Below are positions 18,916-32,100 of a DNA stretch of 64,000 bases, one piece after another. How positions within the stretch are numbered: the stretch's first letter is position 1; each line of letters opens with the position of its first letter. Where the stretch lies: contig NC_063448.1 in NCBI RefSeq assembly GCF_020379485.1, forward strand, positions 45,207,218 through 45,271,217. Direction: 5' to 3'. The notes below the pieces were generated by a model. That model ran no database searches. It was not told the DNA's origin and saw nothing but the letters and a program-made list of their open reading frames with translations. Source of the stretch: Brassica napus. Its lineage: Eukaryota; Streptophyta; Magnoliopsida; Brassicales; Brassicaceae. The position numbers were made by a program, and so were the translations under genes.

Positions 18916-20718
18916 TACATACATCAACTATCTCCTCACAAGATTTGATTGCTTTTTATTTCATAAAATCACAATGTTTTCCAAAGTACAAGATCACAAT
19001 ACAATTTTTCTCAAGTTTCTCTGCTCAAGTTTCAAGACGAAACGTTTCTCTGCTTTACCCTTGATAATTATCGGCATGAGCTAAATCACAGAAACGTGCA
19101 TGTGATTAATTGAATCAAAATAAGAAAGTTTTTGTCACCATTTTATTAGGAGCTCTATTAAGCTGACACGTGACCAAAGTAATATGAACGCATTAAATTC
19201 AATGTTTCTTAAGGGATTTACTTGTTTACCTGGACATGTGAGCGAGTCCGATTACCCATCTACTCAACAGAATTGATTAAAAATAATCAAAGACACAATC
19301 ACTTATTTGTATCGAAAGAAGAAGATATTCCCAATTTGTTCACATTAATTCCGGAAGAAATTGAACAAATAACGTTGGAAAACCATGTCGTTATGTGCGT
19401 AAAGCTTACATGCACAAAGCCACGTCTTGGAACTTGGAAGGATAGACGAGGGTGGACTTTTAAGGTTTACTTAGCTTAGTTATTTTAGCAACTTCCGAGT
19501 AAAATCCTGTGCATAGGAAGTCACGGGGTGATTTACTTGGACCGTTTATATTTTCGTCATTAGAACATTTCAGTGTAAAACTATTTTTTATTCAAGATTG
19601 AGTAATTTTATAACGAAATAAGTTTTACTCTAATTTTATTTTATTTTAGAATAAAAATACAAAAATATAAATATTATTCGATTTATAAAGTAAATTTATT
19701 TTTACTCCATGTAGGAATAGAGTGAAGTTAGAGCAATGTGAATGTAAAGTTTTTTTTTCAAAATAAAGAAATTCTATAGCGAAATTAGTTTTGTTTTAAT
19801 TATAGTTCATTATAGAGTAAAAATAGAATAGTGGACAAATATAAAAGTTATTTTTATTTATGTAAATTCTTTGTTATTACATTATGAAGTAGAAATAGAA
19901 TAAGGTCAGAGATTGTTTATTCTAACTACATTTTGAAAAAGTAAATATGAAATTAGGTTGAAGATGCTCTTAAAGTCATTTTCTTTGATTTTTCTTTTTA
20001 TCGTTTCCTAATTTGTTTTATATGAGTGATACATATCACTATACGCTTTTGTGGATGATATATAGTATGTGTATACAGAAAACCATAAAGTTTTAACAAC
20101 TTCAAGAAAATGCCATATCGTATTTGAAGTCAAGTTGGCAGGTGACGGCAGAACATTCTTATCGGAAAAACTAAAAAAAACTATTTTTTTGTTTCAACTT
20201 TCAATCAATCTTGTGGGGAATTTCAGAATTTCCGATATATATTTTTGTTTATTTCTGATAGTGATGATAGAAATGCCTAATATTCCAAAACCTAGCGACA
20301 CGTTACACTGACTCGATCGTAATGAATCCTTATAATAATATATTACGTTTCAAATGGGAAAGGGGATTGGAATCCTAAGATGAAATTTTGCTTCTTTTGG
20401 ACACTGCCATATGTTAGAATGGAAGTAAGATGAAATTTCAAATCACGATTCTTTCTTATTTAAACTCTATTGCTAATGAAATTTTCATGCTAAACGTCAT
20501 AATGTTCTTGTAAATAATATACCACATCGATGTTTCAGTCAACAGAACGGTTTTGAAAAAGAATACAAATACATGGACGTCACGGCGGTAAGGGCGATAG
20601 AGATGTGAGATAAGAATCACATGCAAAAGTGGCCCGCCATTTCATTATATTTTGCTTCTTTTGGACACTGCCATATGAATGCTGTCTACGCAATTTCTGT
20701 CTTTACGATTACAAATAA
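18916..20718. other. Unresolved intergenic/Helitron-interior DNA
   Basis: An 85-codon frame at 19222-19479 (+) contains DIPNLFTLIPEEIEQITL and RLGTWKDRRGWTFK, which looks protein-like but matches no family I know; it may be another captured fragment. A 29 bp word beginning ATTTTGCTTCTTTTGG is present twice (20385-20413 and 20649-20677). The rest is AT-rich with nothing identifiable. Confidence 0.4.
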
Positions 20719-21604
20719 TCCCCTCTATACTAAAGCACAAATCAGTTGACAAAACAAATTTTGACAAATAGAAAAGATTTTAGAAAAAAAAACAATTGAC
20801 TGGAAAAAAAAAACCTCTTCGATCCCTGTTTTTTGCAATTTTATATATCAATATTTCATTCATGTTCAAAGCCACTCTACCACGATCTCAACTCTTCTCC
20901 TATTTATATAACTTTTGATCTAATAATTTACTTTATGTTTCTTTTTTTTCTTTCTTCTATCTTCTCCAACAAAGCAACAAATCTTTTCACCTCTCATAAA
21001 TCTGCAATTTTGACTTCGTGTTTCTTCGATCCCTGGTGATCACGGTTTGGAGTGATAGTATGGAGCATAAAATATTATTCTTGTGGAATCAAAGAAGCGC
21101 ATAAGGTTTTGGCATCACGAAGAAGGTTTGCCCGTTTTTCATTTTTTACTATTTTTTTAATTTGTTGAACGTATAGCGAAGCTTTCATTTTTGAATTCAA
21201 AGTTGAATCACTTTACTATTGCTAAACAATTTTTTTTTAAATTTATATAAGACAAACTAAATTTGTAAATTTCAATCTTATAAATTAAACAAACTATCAA
21301 AATAAGTAATGACTAATGTGGGTTAATTTTGGTTAAATGTGTGCTTTTTAAAAAAAAAAACATGTTAGGTAAATTAAAATAAAATATCAATTTCAAACTA
21401 TAAACAAACTAAAATAATAAATTTCTAATAATCATTTGTTACTCTGTACTTAGCCATCAAATATTGTATTTCAAGTATATTTTGTATTTTGGTATATATT
21501 TTATTTATATATGAAAAATTCTACAAACATGTCTCAATTTTGTAATGATATCAAAGTTATTGTTTCGACCTTTTAACAGCTTTGTATCATGCATGTACCT
21601 CTAA

Positions 21605-22444
21605 CTAGGTGACCGGTCCGCACCCTGTGCGGGCATAAGAACATGATCGGTCCGCACCCTGTGTTCTCTCTCGGTCTGTACCTCACAAGAGGGAACACAG
21701 TATCGTCAGTATGAAGAGGCAGATATTGTGTGCATGTATAATTGCAACGTCACAAAATATTTTGTGTGTTTACGAAGATACTTTCATTCAAAAAATGGAA
21801 TAAATAGTGTATAGTTTTAGAAGTAACATATTTTATATTATCATTAATTAGAATTGTATTGTATATGTTTCGTAATTCTTTATTTTAGGTGAACCCGATT
21901 TGAAATTTTAATTTTTTTTTTCAAAATCTAAATATCCAAACCCGATTTGAAATAACCGAATCCGAACTAAAAATATCCGAACCCGACCCGAAGTACAGAA
22001 ATACTCGAACGGATTCTACACCTATATACCGAAATACTCGAAAATCCAAAATACCCGATCCGAACCCGAACGGGTACCCGAACGCTCACCCCTACTAATT
22101 AGAAACATTATAATATTTTCTAAGCAAATGTAATTAATATGATATCAACATGCGCACGTTTACTGTTTGAATAATAAGAAATTTTTTTAATATTTGTCTT
22201 AGTTCTAAATCTTGCCCAATGCTAAACTAAATCGATAATTATTATCCCCTAGCTGTATATGGGCTTAACGAAATCGATAATAGTTTTGGGCTTGTCTACA
22301 TAAGCGATTTATTAAAATAAATGAAAAATAAAATTCAAAAAAATCGACCAATAGAATTATAACAATTTTTCTGAGAAGCTCTATATTAATACCATGTCAG
22401 CAGAAATCACTAAAGTGACTTCTCTTTTAATGTATAGGAGGATT
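21605..22444 (-). mobile_element. Nested non-autonomous Helitron, 840 bp
   Basis: The minus-strand 5' end is TCCTCCTATACATTAAAAGA with host A before it. The 3' end has the hairpin CCGCAC/AGG/GTGCGG, then ACCGGTCACCTAG and host T. The interior has CCGAACCCGA low-complexity repeats and no ORF. The opposite orientation to the enclosing element shows nesting. Confidence 0.75.
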
Positions 22445-22849
22445 GTATATGTGTCGTAATTCTTTATTTAGGTGAATAATTTTCTACTTCATAAATAATA
22501 AACAAACATTTATGTAGACATATTAAAAGAAAATATAAAAAAATCAAAATATTATCCATAAATAATATAAATTATGAAGTACATTTCTCGATAAAGAAAG
22601 CAAATTCAATTAGAAACGTGCAAAAAATTAAATAAATTTTGTAAGTAATTTTACGGGTTAACATTATTTGATAGATTTATAAATTTCTAAATTTTATTGA
22701 ACATGAAATAATATTAAATTGACATACCGTCATTGGTCTTCTAACTCATCACAGCCCATCTGGCAAATACAAAAAAATAAATAATTGTAACCGTTTATAT
22801 ATTTTAAAATTTGTATGTAAAAAAAGTAGATTAAAATTACGTACCGTGA

Positions 22850-22984
22850 CTACGGAATATTCTGAAAAATTTGTTTGTAGACAGCATTCAATGTTTTTGT
22901 CTTCGGCTTCCCTTCTTTACCAGTTATTAGGATTTTTAATCCAGATCTCGACTTAACTCTTGAAAGTACAATTTTGCCTTGCAT
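22850..22984 (-). pseudogene. Helitron helicase C-terminal remnant
   Basis: 44 codons and a stop: MQGKIVLSRVKSRSGLKILI continuing through TGKEGKPKTKTLNAVYKQIF. The SRV.S..GLKILI motif and the V.YK..F end are the last part of the PIF1-type helicase of plant Helitron RepHel proteins. Only the end is left; the nuclease and most of the helicase are absent nearby. Confidence 0.75.
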
Positions 22985-23393
22985 TTTGTAAGCATTTAAT
23001 AAATTATTTTAAAATTATGATAAATTTATTCTTTAAACAACGATAAATAATTAAAAAATAATACTAATTAACATTTTTGGATTTTGTAATATTTAAAATA
23101 GTTATTATATAATTATATTCGAACACAGTTCATCAAGTAGAGGATAAAACTATTATAATTATCTTATATAAAATTTTGTTCATTTTATTTTATAGATTAT
23201 AAATATTAAAAGTAATAAATAAAACATTATTAGTCTTTCAATAATTTCGAGAATAGTTTCCATAAATTGTTATTTGTAATATTCGTTAGATTATATGGCA
23301 AGTGATTTTAAACGTCAATAAGTTAAACAATTCTTCCATATTTGGAAAACATATATATACAATGACAAATTAAATGGTAGAGTATGTAAACAC

Positions 23394-23811
23394 CTGTTTT
23401 CTACCGGCGTGAGTTAGAACACCGCCGTATTTAAGAATCATAAGAGCCTCTACAGGTCTTTATTCTTCGCCTTCACCATCCCACTTCAGCGGCTTCAGTT
23501 GAACCTTTCTGTATATCCCTGAGAAATTTCCTTCCTGCGTCATTCCAAAAGGTTCTCTGCTGTGAGAAAATAACCTCATGAATTAAATTAAAAATGCATA
23601 ATGCTAGCTTACTTATAAGATAGTATATTCAACAAAAAAAATGATATAAGATAGTATTACTAAATGATACTGTGTAATACTTTCCCGGACAATATTCAAC
23701 AAAGAGAGAGAAAGTACTAAAGAACCTCTTCAAGAACTGCTTTAACTTGGCGAAACTTCTCAGCATGTTCAATCAAGGTTTTCTGGATCACTATCACTCT
23801 CACGACCTGGT
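23394..23811 (-). pseudogene. Captured VIH/PPIP5K (inositol pyrophosphate kinase) fragment
   Basis: Two exon pieces read leftward. The first (23811-23726) gives RPGRESDSDPENLD then, after a one-base frame change, EHAEKFRQVKAVLEE. The second (23534-23394) gives [24 protein letters not shown], a stop, then RPVEALMILKYGGVLTHAGR. These match in order the linker and start of the phosphatase-like domain of plant VIH1/VIH2 diphosphoinositol kinases. The intron between them is kept, so the source was genomic DNA. Stop and frameshift make it non-functional as protein. Its position next to a Helitron helicase tail of the same orientation supports capture. Confidence 0.87.
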
Positions 23812-24168
23812 CTACATTTAAAAAAAGGAAGACCATATTGTCGTTACCAGTATTCAACACATGGAAAAGATAGACCAGACATGCTTTTTGGAGACAAAAC
23901 ACAAAGAGTTGAGTTCAGGGTTCTAAAGATGAGGAACTTTTGCGTCTAAACACATTTTTCTTAGCACACAAGCAGCATTATCGTAATACCTTAATAGTAT
24001 GAGAGGAGAGATTTGTGAATAATACTTTAAAGAATGAAAAGAGAATGTTTGTATTTTAAGACCTTGGGTGTCTCATATATATATACAGTCGATTTATTCT
24101 CATATTAATGATTTTAATATTTTGCAAAATAAATAATAAAATCGTTTAAAGAAAGATATTAAATGTGT

Positions 24169-24610
24169 ATTGTCAAAAAATGATTTGCATATGATATGAT
24201 TTTAACTTATGCAAGTAATCCATATTAGAAAGGTAAGTTATTAAAAACAAACAACCTAATTAGAAACATTAAAATATTTTGTAATCAATATAATAAATAT
24301 GATATCAACATGCGCAAGTTTACCGTTTGAATAATAAGGAAAGTTTTAAATATTTGTCTTAATTCTAAATCTTGCCCAAGGGTAAACTAAATCGATAAAA
24401 TTTAATGATTTCAACTTGCGCAAGTAATCCATATTGTGAATAAATGATTTGCATATTTAATGATTTCAACTTGCGCAAGTAATCTATATTAGAAAGGTAA
24501 GTTATTAAAAACAAATTTTGTCAATAAGTTATTTGCATATTTAATGATTTCAACTTGCGCAAGTAATCCATATTAGAAAGGTAAGTTATTAAAAACAAAC
24601 AACCTAATTA
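24169..24610. repeat. Tandem copies of a CAACTTGCGCAAGTAATC-containing unit
   Basis: A unit with ATGATTTCAACTTGCGCAAG followed by TAATCCATATTAGAAAGG recurs three to four times with variable spacing. Part of the block (24255-24400) also repeats the segment at 22097-22232. This points to internal rearrangement of Helitron DNA. Confidence 0.65.
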
Positions 24611-25519
24611 GTAGGAGTGGGCACTTTACCCGATATCCGAAGTGGCATCCGAACCCGATCCGAAAAACCCGAACTGAAATCCGAACCAAAGTAGCAAAAT
24701 ACCCGAACGGGTATTGAATAAGGAGAGATTGGATACCCGAACCCGAACGGATAATACCCGAACCCGAATGGATATCCGAAGATAACCGAACATATGTATA
24801 ATTAACCTTATATTTTTAGTTTACATCTCTCATTTTATATAAAATATTTATATTGATACTACACATACTTTAAGTTCATATGATATACATACAATTACGA
24901 AAAAAATGATTTGCTACTCACTTAAAATGCATGTCAAGTTTTTTATTTAAAAAATTAACAAAAAGTTATATCCAAAATTTTTTTAAAAAATAACTAAATT
25001 AATGCCTTTTTAGTTTTAAAATGTTATGTCCAAATCTATTAACTATTCAATTTATTAAAAATAAAAAATTAGTTAACTGAAAGTTATATTTTTAAATATA
25101 AAAACTTGAGAAATGAAAATTTTAATTTTTTTTTTCAAAATCTAAATATCCGAACCAGATCCGAAATAACCGAATCTGAACTAAAAATATCCGAACCCGA
25201 CCCGAAGTGTAGAAATACCCGAACGGGTTCTATACCTCTATACCGAAATATCTGAAAATCCGAAATACCCGATCCGAACCCGAACGGGTACCCAATGCTA
25301 AACTAAATCGATAATTATTATCCCCTAGCTATATATGGGCTTAACGAAATCGACAATAGTTTTGGGCTTGTCTACATAAGCAACTGATTAAAATAAATGA
25401 AAAAGAAAAATTCAAAAAAACCAGCCAATAGAATTATAACGTTTTTCCTGAGAAGCTCTATATGAGTGTCACCTCAGCAGAAATCACTAAAGTGACTTCT
25501 CTTTTAATGTATAGGAGGA
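24611..25519 (-). mobile_element. Second, partial Helitron copy (minus-strand 5' end)
   Basis: The right edge repeats the 5' end of the 21605-22444 element (TCCTCCTATACATTAAAAGA, host A). About 230 bp inside it is nearly identical to that copy (25293-25519 versus 22216-22444). To the left lie CCGAACCCGA repeats. Its own 3' hairpin end was not found, so it is truncated or chimeric. Confidence 0.55.
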
Positions 25520-25650
25520 TATTACGTGCTACTATTCATATAATATTCGACCTTTTTTTTTTTTTTTCAATTCAAAAAAAATTTAAACGATGATCAAATA
25601 ATTTTTGAAACAGAGAATTGACCTGTGCATAGCACAGGTGGTAATACTAG

Positions 25651-26579
25651 TCATACTCTACGGCATAACTTCCTTCACCAATAATTAACATTATTTATAA
25701 GCGTGAAATGGCTAGGAAATTTGGAATAATGATATTTTTTTTCATGAACTTATTTCATTGTCATAAATTTTCAATAACACAACTTTTTTCCCCAAACCTC
25801 TCTGATATATTAAAACTGTAATAACATAACAAGATTCGATAAAAGCAGGCTTTTTACAAAGATTTTACAAAGATGAACTGAATGTTCGAGGTATGATCCG
25901 CTTAAATCAGATTTGTGTCTTTAATATTTTGAATAACTGTTGATTGCATAGAAGTGATGTATTACCAAATCTAAGCGTCGTGATTAGCCAAAAGGGACAG
26001 GCCCGACAGGGAAGTAAAGAAGCACCGTACACTCGTGGACCCATTAGAATCTGTTTGTCGGCAAGATTACTAGTTTCGCATTAAGATTGCGTTCACGTGG
26101 ACTGAATACATGACGCCAAATATCACGACAAACAATAATACTTTTTCGGGTACACTACAAATATACCTAACATGCAAATTGCAATTATCCTTAAGAAAAA
26201 TGTACATATAGTTTTGTAATAACAAAGCAAACTGATTCGTTTTGATATATATATATTCCTTTTGAACGTTTTCCCTTAATTAATTGTTGATTTAATGATA
26301 TTACTCATAATTTTTAAAATGATATTTTTACATAAACAACGGTCGCTCCCTATTTTCCACATGACTACTACGGTCACTTCCTAATTTTCACCACAAATTC
26401 TGCGATTTTGTGGTGATAATTGAGTTGTGACATATAAAGCTTTACCTCACAGCATGAGCTACGCGGAAGAAATGTTCTCGATGCTCTCTATAAAGGAGGA
26501 CATGTAAAAACTTAATGAAACCTCAGATTAGTATCCATTAAAAAACGAAATAGATAAAATTATGATTAACTGACATATA
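25651..26579. other. Intergenic, no feature seen
   Basis: AT-rich sequence right of the Helitron terminus. No ORF, gene relic or repeat boundary is recognised. Confidence 0.5.
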
Positions 26580-27814
26580 CTCGATCTGTTCCACGAAGAT
26601 TGTGGCTTTAAATTTTTTATTGTTTCACAAAGATCGTTAGTTTGTGTTCTTGGCGAAAATCCGTAGCTTATTTATTTATTTTCTCCATATTAATTAAGAT
26701 ACTAGGATAAGACTTGCGCCTTGCGTAAGATGATTTTTTTGTATATATTATCGATAATTTTCTTTATATTTGATCATATTATTTATACATATACAATGTT
26801 CTTTTTGTTGTTATTATATAATTTCTTTCCGATGGACCGGATCAATTTTTAATAAAAATTATGGAACTAAACTATAATTAATATATCATGGATTAATTGG
26901 ATTGGACATTAAACAAATTATGACACAAAATACTTATTTTTTCCACCGCACACATTCTTGAAAAATGTGAATATTATTATTTCTACAGTTGAATTATTTT
27001 GGCATTTATCGTCCATATGGTTTTGAAAAGTTTCAGATTAACCATCAAACTGATACATGTCATTTTAATGTTTTTAGTCGTATGCTTAAGGAAAACTTAC
27101 ATTTTTGTAATTTAAAGTCGTTTTAAAAAAAAATCAAAATATAAGATATAAGAAAAATCTAACATATAAAAAAAATATAACATATAAGGTTTTTTCATTT
27201 TTGTAATTTAAAGTCATTTTAAATTTTTTAAAATATAACATATAAGGCTTCCTCATTTTTGTAATTTAAAGTCATTTTAAAAAATTCAAAATATAACATA
27301 TATTAAAAAATCTAATTTTTTTATTATATGGTTAATGTAATTGTTTATTTTTTTAATAATATAAAATTAAACAAAAATGAAGAAAGATGCAAAAATTGTT
27401 ATCAAATCTTTATTATTCATAGTCATTAATTGTCATATATATGTTAATCATATTAGGTAATTCTGTAACTTTTATTTAAAGAAACAATACATTCTTCTTA
27501 TATTTTGGGTTAATATAATGTTCTCTAGTAATTGGATTTGGACCAACATTTTTTTCATTTGATTTTTAAGCTGCCACGTAAGCTAAATTGTCTTCCTAAT
27601 TATGCGACACCTAAGCATAGTCTATTTTTAATTAGTACAACTTAAGGTTACAACTTTTTAAATGATCCTCAATTAATATATAGGGGATTTACTACATACT
27701 TTAATAATTATATTTTTGGTTATTTTGTATTAAAGTGAGATTATTTTGGTAATGCGGTTTTATTTCAAAAGTGTGTGAAAATTCTAAAACAACAATCTTT
27801 GTTAAACAGAGTGG
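26580..27814. mobile_element. Stowaway-like MITE split by a Helitron
   Basis: The left arm begins CTCGATCTGTTCCACGAAGA... after TA, and the reversed right arm begins CCACTCTGTTTAACAAAGAT.... TA duplications lie at 26578-26579 and 27815-27816. Without the 986 bp insert at 26702-27687 the MITE is 249 bp, the family size seen elsewhere in this window. Confidence 0.7.
26702..27687 (-). mobile_element. Non-autonomous Helitron, 986 bp, inserted in a MITE
   Basis: The minus-strand 5' end is TCCCCTATATATTAATTGAG, with host A before it. The 3' end has a stem-loop (CTTACGC/AAG/GCGCAAG, one mismatch), then TCTTATCCTAG and host T. Insertion between host A and T is as expected. No ORF; the interior is AT-rich with repeated TTTTTGTAATTTAAAGTC blocks. 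Confidence 0.82.
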
Positions 27815-28259
27815 TAAAAAGAATCTGACAATACTAAAAGCATGATATCAAGTCCTCTAAGCGCGTCCACGTCAGCTGAAAAAATCAACCTACCATAAAT
27901 CATCCTTTTGCCACATCATCGTCGAATCCGGTCTTTCAAGGATCTGAAGCGTAATTTTTTTTCCTTCTCCGACTATCCCACTTTGTCGTCACCGATCAAA
28001 TTATGCACTTCAGTTACAGTAACCTACGATTCATCAATCTATTATAATTTTAAGTCATCTTAAATGGTTTCGTTCCATCTCCCCTTATATCTCCTTATAT
28101 ATAAAATGCTCCATCTGATCTTCAATCAACCCTAATTGAAAAACTTCATTGAAGAAGCTACAACTACTTCCATGAAATCCACCGGTGAGTCTTCCTTCAC
28201 TACCAGCATGTCTACAGTTGCCACGGCGACCAGCCGAATCTGGACTCCATTTTCGGTTA

Positions 28260-29110
28260 GTCAATTTTTGGGAGGCCAGAAACTTTGCTAAAGACCGGAC
28301 TTAGAGCTCCTCCTCATCCATGAACAGGTATGAATACTTATCCCCAACTTTCCTTCCCTTGTATTCTATACATGTCTCTCTAACGCTGATTGGTTCCTGA
28401 AGGAGACTGTGCTGCAAGGATTCGTCTCCTCTAATTGTGACGTTAATTGCCTCATCTCAAAGCAGGGACAACCTACAGATTTCTAAATTTTTACGCTACC
28501 AATAGCAACGAGATTATGGAGTTTCCGATAAGAGTTTAACAGTTTCTTTCTCGCACAACTCTGTTCTCAGTGTCATCGACGCCATCCGCCTCTCTATTGT
28601 TATTGACGCATAAAGGTTCAGGTTCCACACACATGAAAATTTCTAAGCTAACTGTGGTCTCAGGGGTAACCTCTACGGTAAACAGTCTAATTTAAATAAT
28701 CTTCTCCATCTTTATTTTCACATTCAACTACTAATCTTCCTGAACAATGTGGTAGATGTTGTTGGTCACTTGAGCTGGTAAATAGCCAGTCTCTAATTGA
28801 CTTTCCTGTCTTTGACGAAGTGGAGATAGCAACCACACGTCATTTTTTTGGTTCATTTGCAATCAAAAGAGTATGTGTTTCCTGTACTTAGAATGACTGA
28901 CGCCTCTGTACTGCAATTAAACTCTCTACCGTACAGACCATTTGAATTAACATGTTTTATATAAACTTTTTCAGTGGTCTTGTTATGAAGATGTATCTTT
29001 GGGACTAGGCTTCAAAAGATTTCTACAAAACAGTGAAAAACTCCCATCATGTTTTTAGTGACGAAAGTAAACCCAAAACGTCTTGCCGGTAATTCTTTGT
29101 TCATTTAGCA
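28260..29110 (+). pseudogene. RPA1-like (OB-fold, DUF223-type) pseudogene
   Basis: Scattered readable pieces in order: FWEARN near 28265, ETVLQGFVSSN near 28402, ELVNSQSLIDFPVFDEVEIA near 28770, GLVMKMYLWD then a stop then ASKDFYKTVKNS near 28980, and FLVTKVNPKRLAG near 29050. They follow the plan of the RPA1-like proteins carried by Brassicaceae Helitrons. Stops and frame changes separate them, so no product is expected. Confidence 0.68.
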
Positions 29111-32100
29111 TAACCAACTCACTGCTGGCAGTAATCATAACGTTTAATGTTTTGCCAAGCTGTTTTTCATCGGTTGCTATTATTATCCTTATTTAGTTTC
29201 AAAACGTTTCTAATCCAATTGTAACATTTTTCTTGAAGCGTGATATTTAAGATATTTTGTTTCGTCTCATGAACTCAAACCTGAGATAAGCATATGTGTG
29301 CCAAATAGTATGCTCTTCAAGAAACCACTAGGTCAATGTTATCAGGTTTATCACCATCACAAATTAGACTTTATTACCCAAAACTAATAAAGTTGAGGTT
29401 GATGTCTAAGTAGAATTACATTGACTTTACGAATATGTTGCCACTTGTGAAACATTTTCGCTGATATCTATTTTTTTAAGAGTTAACCAAAAACAATGAA
29501 TTTAGTTCTCAGTTCAATGTACTTCTTGGCCCTGATATAAGTTTACCACCTTCTGATTTCACCAGAAACCTTGATTTTATTAGCAACAAGGCCGACATAT
29601 CTTTTGCAAATGAGAGGGTTTCAGTCTTCAATAGACGCTGAAGAAGAGAGCAGACAGATTTCGAAGTTGCAGCGTAAAGTCATGCCCATGGCCAGGTACT
29701 ACTTCTACAGTCCCAATTATATTATGTTAATAATGTCAAAGAATCTATTTGCATTATGGTATCTCACCAATGAGTTTAGATCTTCGAGTGTCTGAATTCT
29801 CATATGTTATTGGTACAGAACTATCACTGCGACTTGAAAGTTAGGTTACCATGGCATTTCTGACTTTGTTGGCCTGTTCTCATCATACAAAGGAACCCAA
29901 AAGTAAAATTTAGTTTTGGAAGCCTTCCATTTTATTGGAAATTGTCTCCATCTTATTCAGTGTTTCCCAATTTGTTTATATTTTGAAATCAAAGTCCTAC
30001 AACTGAAATTGACGTCTCACCCACTGGAAAATTGCTCAAGCAAATGATGTGTAATTGCTGTTTTTTTTCTTTTAAAGCATGAGAATGACTAAATTTTTTC
30101 TTTTTTAATTTCTGGAAGATTTGATGCCTTTTTTTTAATATCTTCACCATCTTTTGATCTTTGCCATGGAAGTACTAAGAGCAATATCCTCATTTCTTTT
30201 GATTGCAGGCTTGCAGCTTAATCATCCCCAACATCGTTTAATGTTGATCGGAATATTGTGTTGTTGTGATGGCTAAGCCTAGACATCATAGCTTTTCCAG
30301 AACTCTATGGAACTTGCATATGGAAACAACGAGATGTCCCTCAACTGTTTATGCCTGATTTATCAGGAAGCACGAGTGCTTCTATTTGACCTTCCAATCC
30401 TAATGCTTCAGAATTCAGATGCTAAGTTAGTGCTTAACTCCTACATACAAACAGGGGAGACGTTTCATCTTGAGTTTATGCGTGATTGGGTTATATGATT
30501 ATTTTCTTATATATGTTTTCTCTGTGGTTTTGAATTTCTTAGAGCTCATAAAATCATGTTCTAATTCAGATATGACTCTCTTCTCTCTCTCTATTTGCAG
30601 CTACAACATCTAGCATCCGAGGAGAAGAAAAAGAAGAGCAAAGGGGATACCTTTCTTAGCATGTTCTTTGAATCTTCGTTATTTTTCCAGATTTCACACA
30701 TACATCGGGCATATCATATGTAAGCCTCTCCATCTCCTTTTAAAAATAGATATTTGTCTTCAAGCTTTCAATTGTACTGTCAGATAAAGTCATGTGAATT
30801 CTGTTTCGGCAGAGATATTTGGTGATGCAATTGGCAAAGGAAAACAAGTTGCTAAAACGTAAGCTACTTTGTGAATATGTTTGGTATTATCGTAGTATGC
30901 TTTATGTATCTGATCTGAAGTAATTTCTCACTTCACGATGAACCACACAAGTAAATTAAGAAAACTTGAAGGAGCTTCTACGGCTAATCGGATAAATGCT
31001 ACTCATTCAATAAATGCATTGAGTTAGAGCTTTACGACAAATGTTTCTAGATTGCATAGCGTTTGGCTATTTTTTTGACATGTTCTACCTAAATGCGTTA
31101 TTATGCATACAAGTGCTCTGATGGATCAACATTTCTTGCAGGGAAATTAAGAAGATAAAATTATATGAGATAACATGCAAATAAGGTGTTATTTGAAGTG
31201 GGGAAAATGAAGTAGTACGTGGTTCTCATATACCTGACTTTTGTTGTAAACTATTGTGGTTTTCTTGAAGACTGATGATTTAAGACGAATCTTGATACTT
31301 TGATAGTGAAACAGAGCGAGGAGATGCTATAAGGTAATTTCTAAACTAATCTCCTCATCATATATCTATATCCAACTTAAAGAGTGAAAACAAAAACATG
31401 AATTGGACTAGGTTTTGTCAATGTGATAAAAACATATGCAAGGAGCACATCAGATATGAGTCATGCACGGTTGAAAGAGTCAAGGGCAGAGGAAGAAAAT
31501 GAGCTAGAGAATACAACAAATAAAGTGTTCAAGAAAGTGAGAGAAAAATCTAAGAACATATAAAAAAAGTCTTACCAAACATGGTGGTCATTACCACTAT
31601 CATACCAACCCCATTTAACCTGAGCCAATTACGGGATACCTTTTATGGACATGAGTTGACGGATACTTCGGAGTTGGTGATATGTTAACTTTTATATATT
31701 TTTCCAAATATTTCGAGTATCAAGTTTGATATAAGAAGATTTAATCCTTTTACCAGTTATTTCATTGTTTTGTAAAATGGAAGCTCATATCCAGGTGTTC
31801 AAGTTTGAAAGAAGAGTAGACTTGGGTATCTCATGTTTTGGTAGATCAATGTCATAGGATGTTTGCTTAAAATGAACAAATCTGGTTAGTGCTTTGAAAT
31901 AGAAGCAAGAGAAGTATGGCAAACCAAAACCTAATGTCACACCTGAAAGTAAAATTGCTGTAAGAGATTAATTCAAGCGAATGTAGGAGCTTCTTTCAAT
32001 AGTAATTTTTAACGTCTTATAAGCAGCTCATTGATAAATTATTGTTAAGTAAGTATTATAAGTTGTTCGCCAACATCTATGTTTATGTGATTGAGACCAG

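Larger units (their letters stand above)
20719..25650 (+). mobile_element. Putative composite Helitron, ~4.9 kb
   Basis: The proposed 5' end is TCCCCTCTATACTAAAGCAC preceded by host A. The 3' end at 25621-25650 is strong: a perfect 8 bp stem (ACCTGTGC, loop ATA, GCACAGGT), then GGTAATACTAG and host T. Inside are other Helitron pieces in reverse orientation, a helicase tail and a captured kinase fragment, so it is a mosaic. The 3' terminus is well supported; the pairing with this 5' end is inference. Confidence 0.5.
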
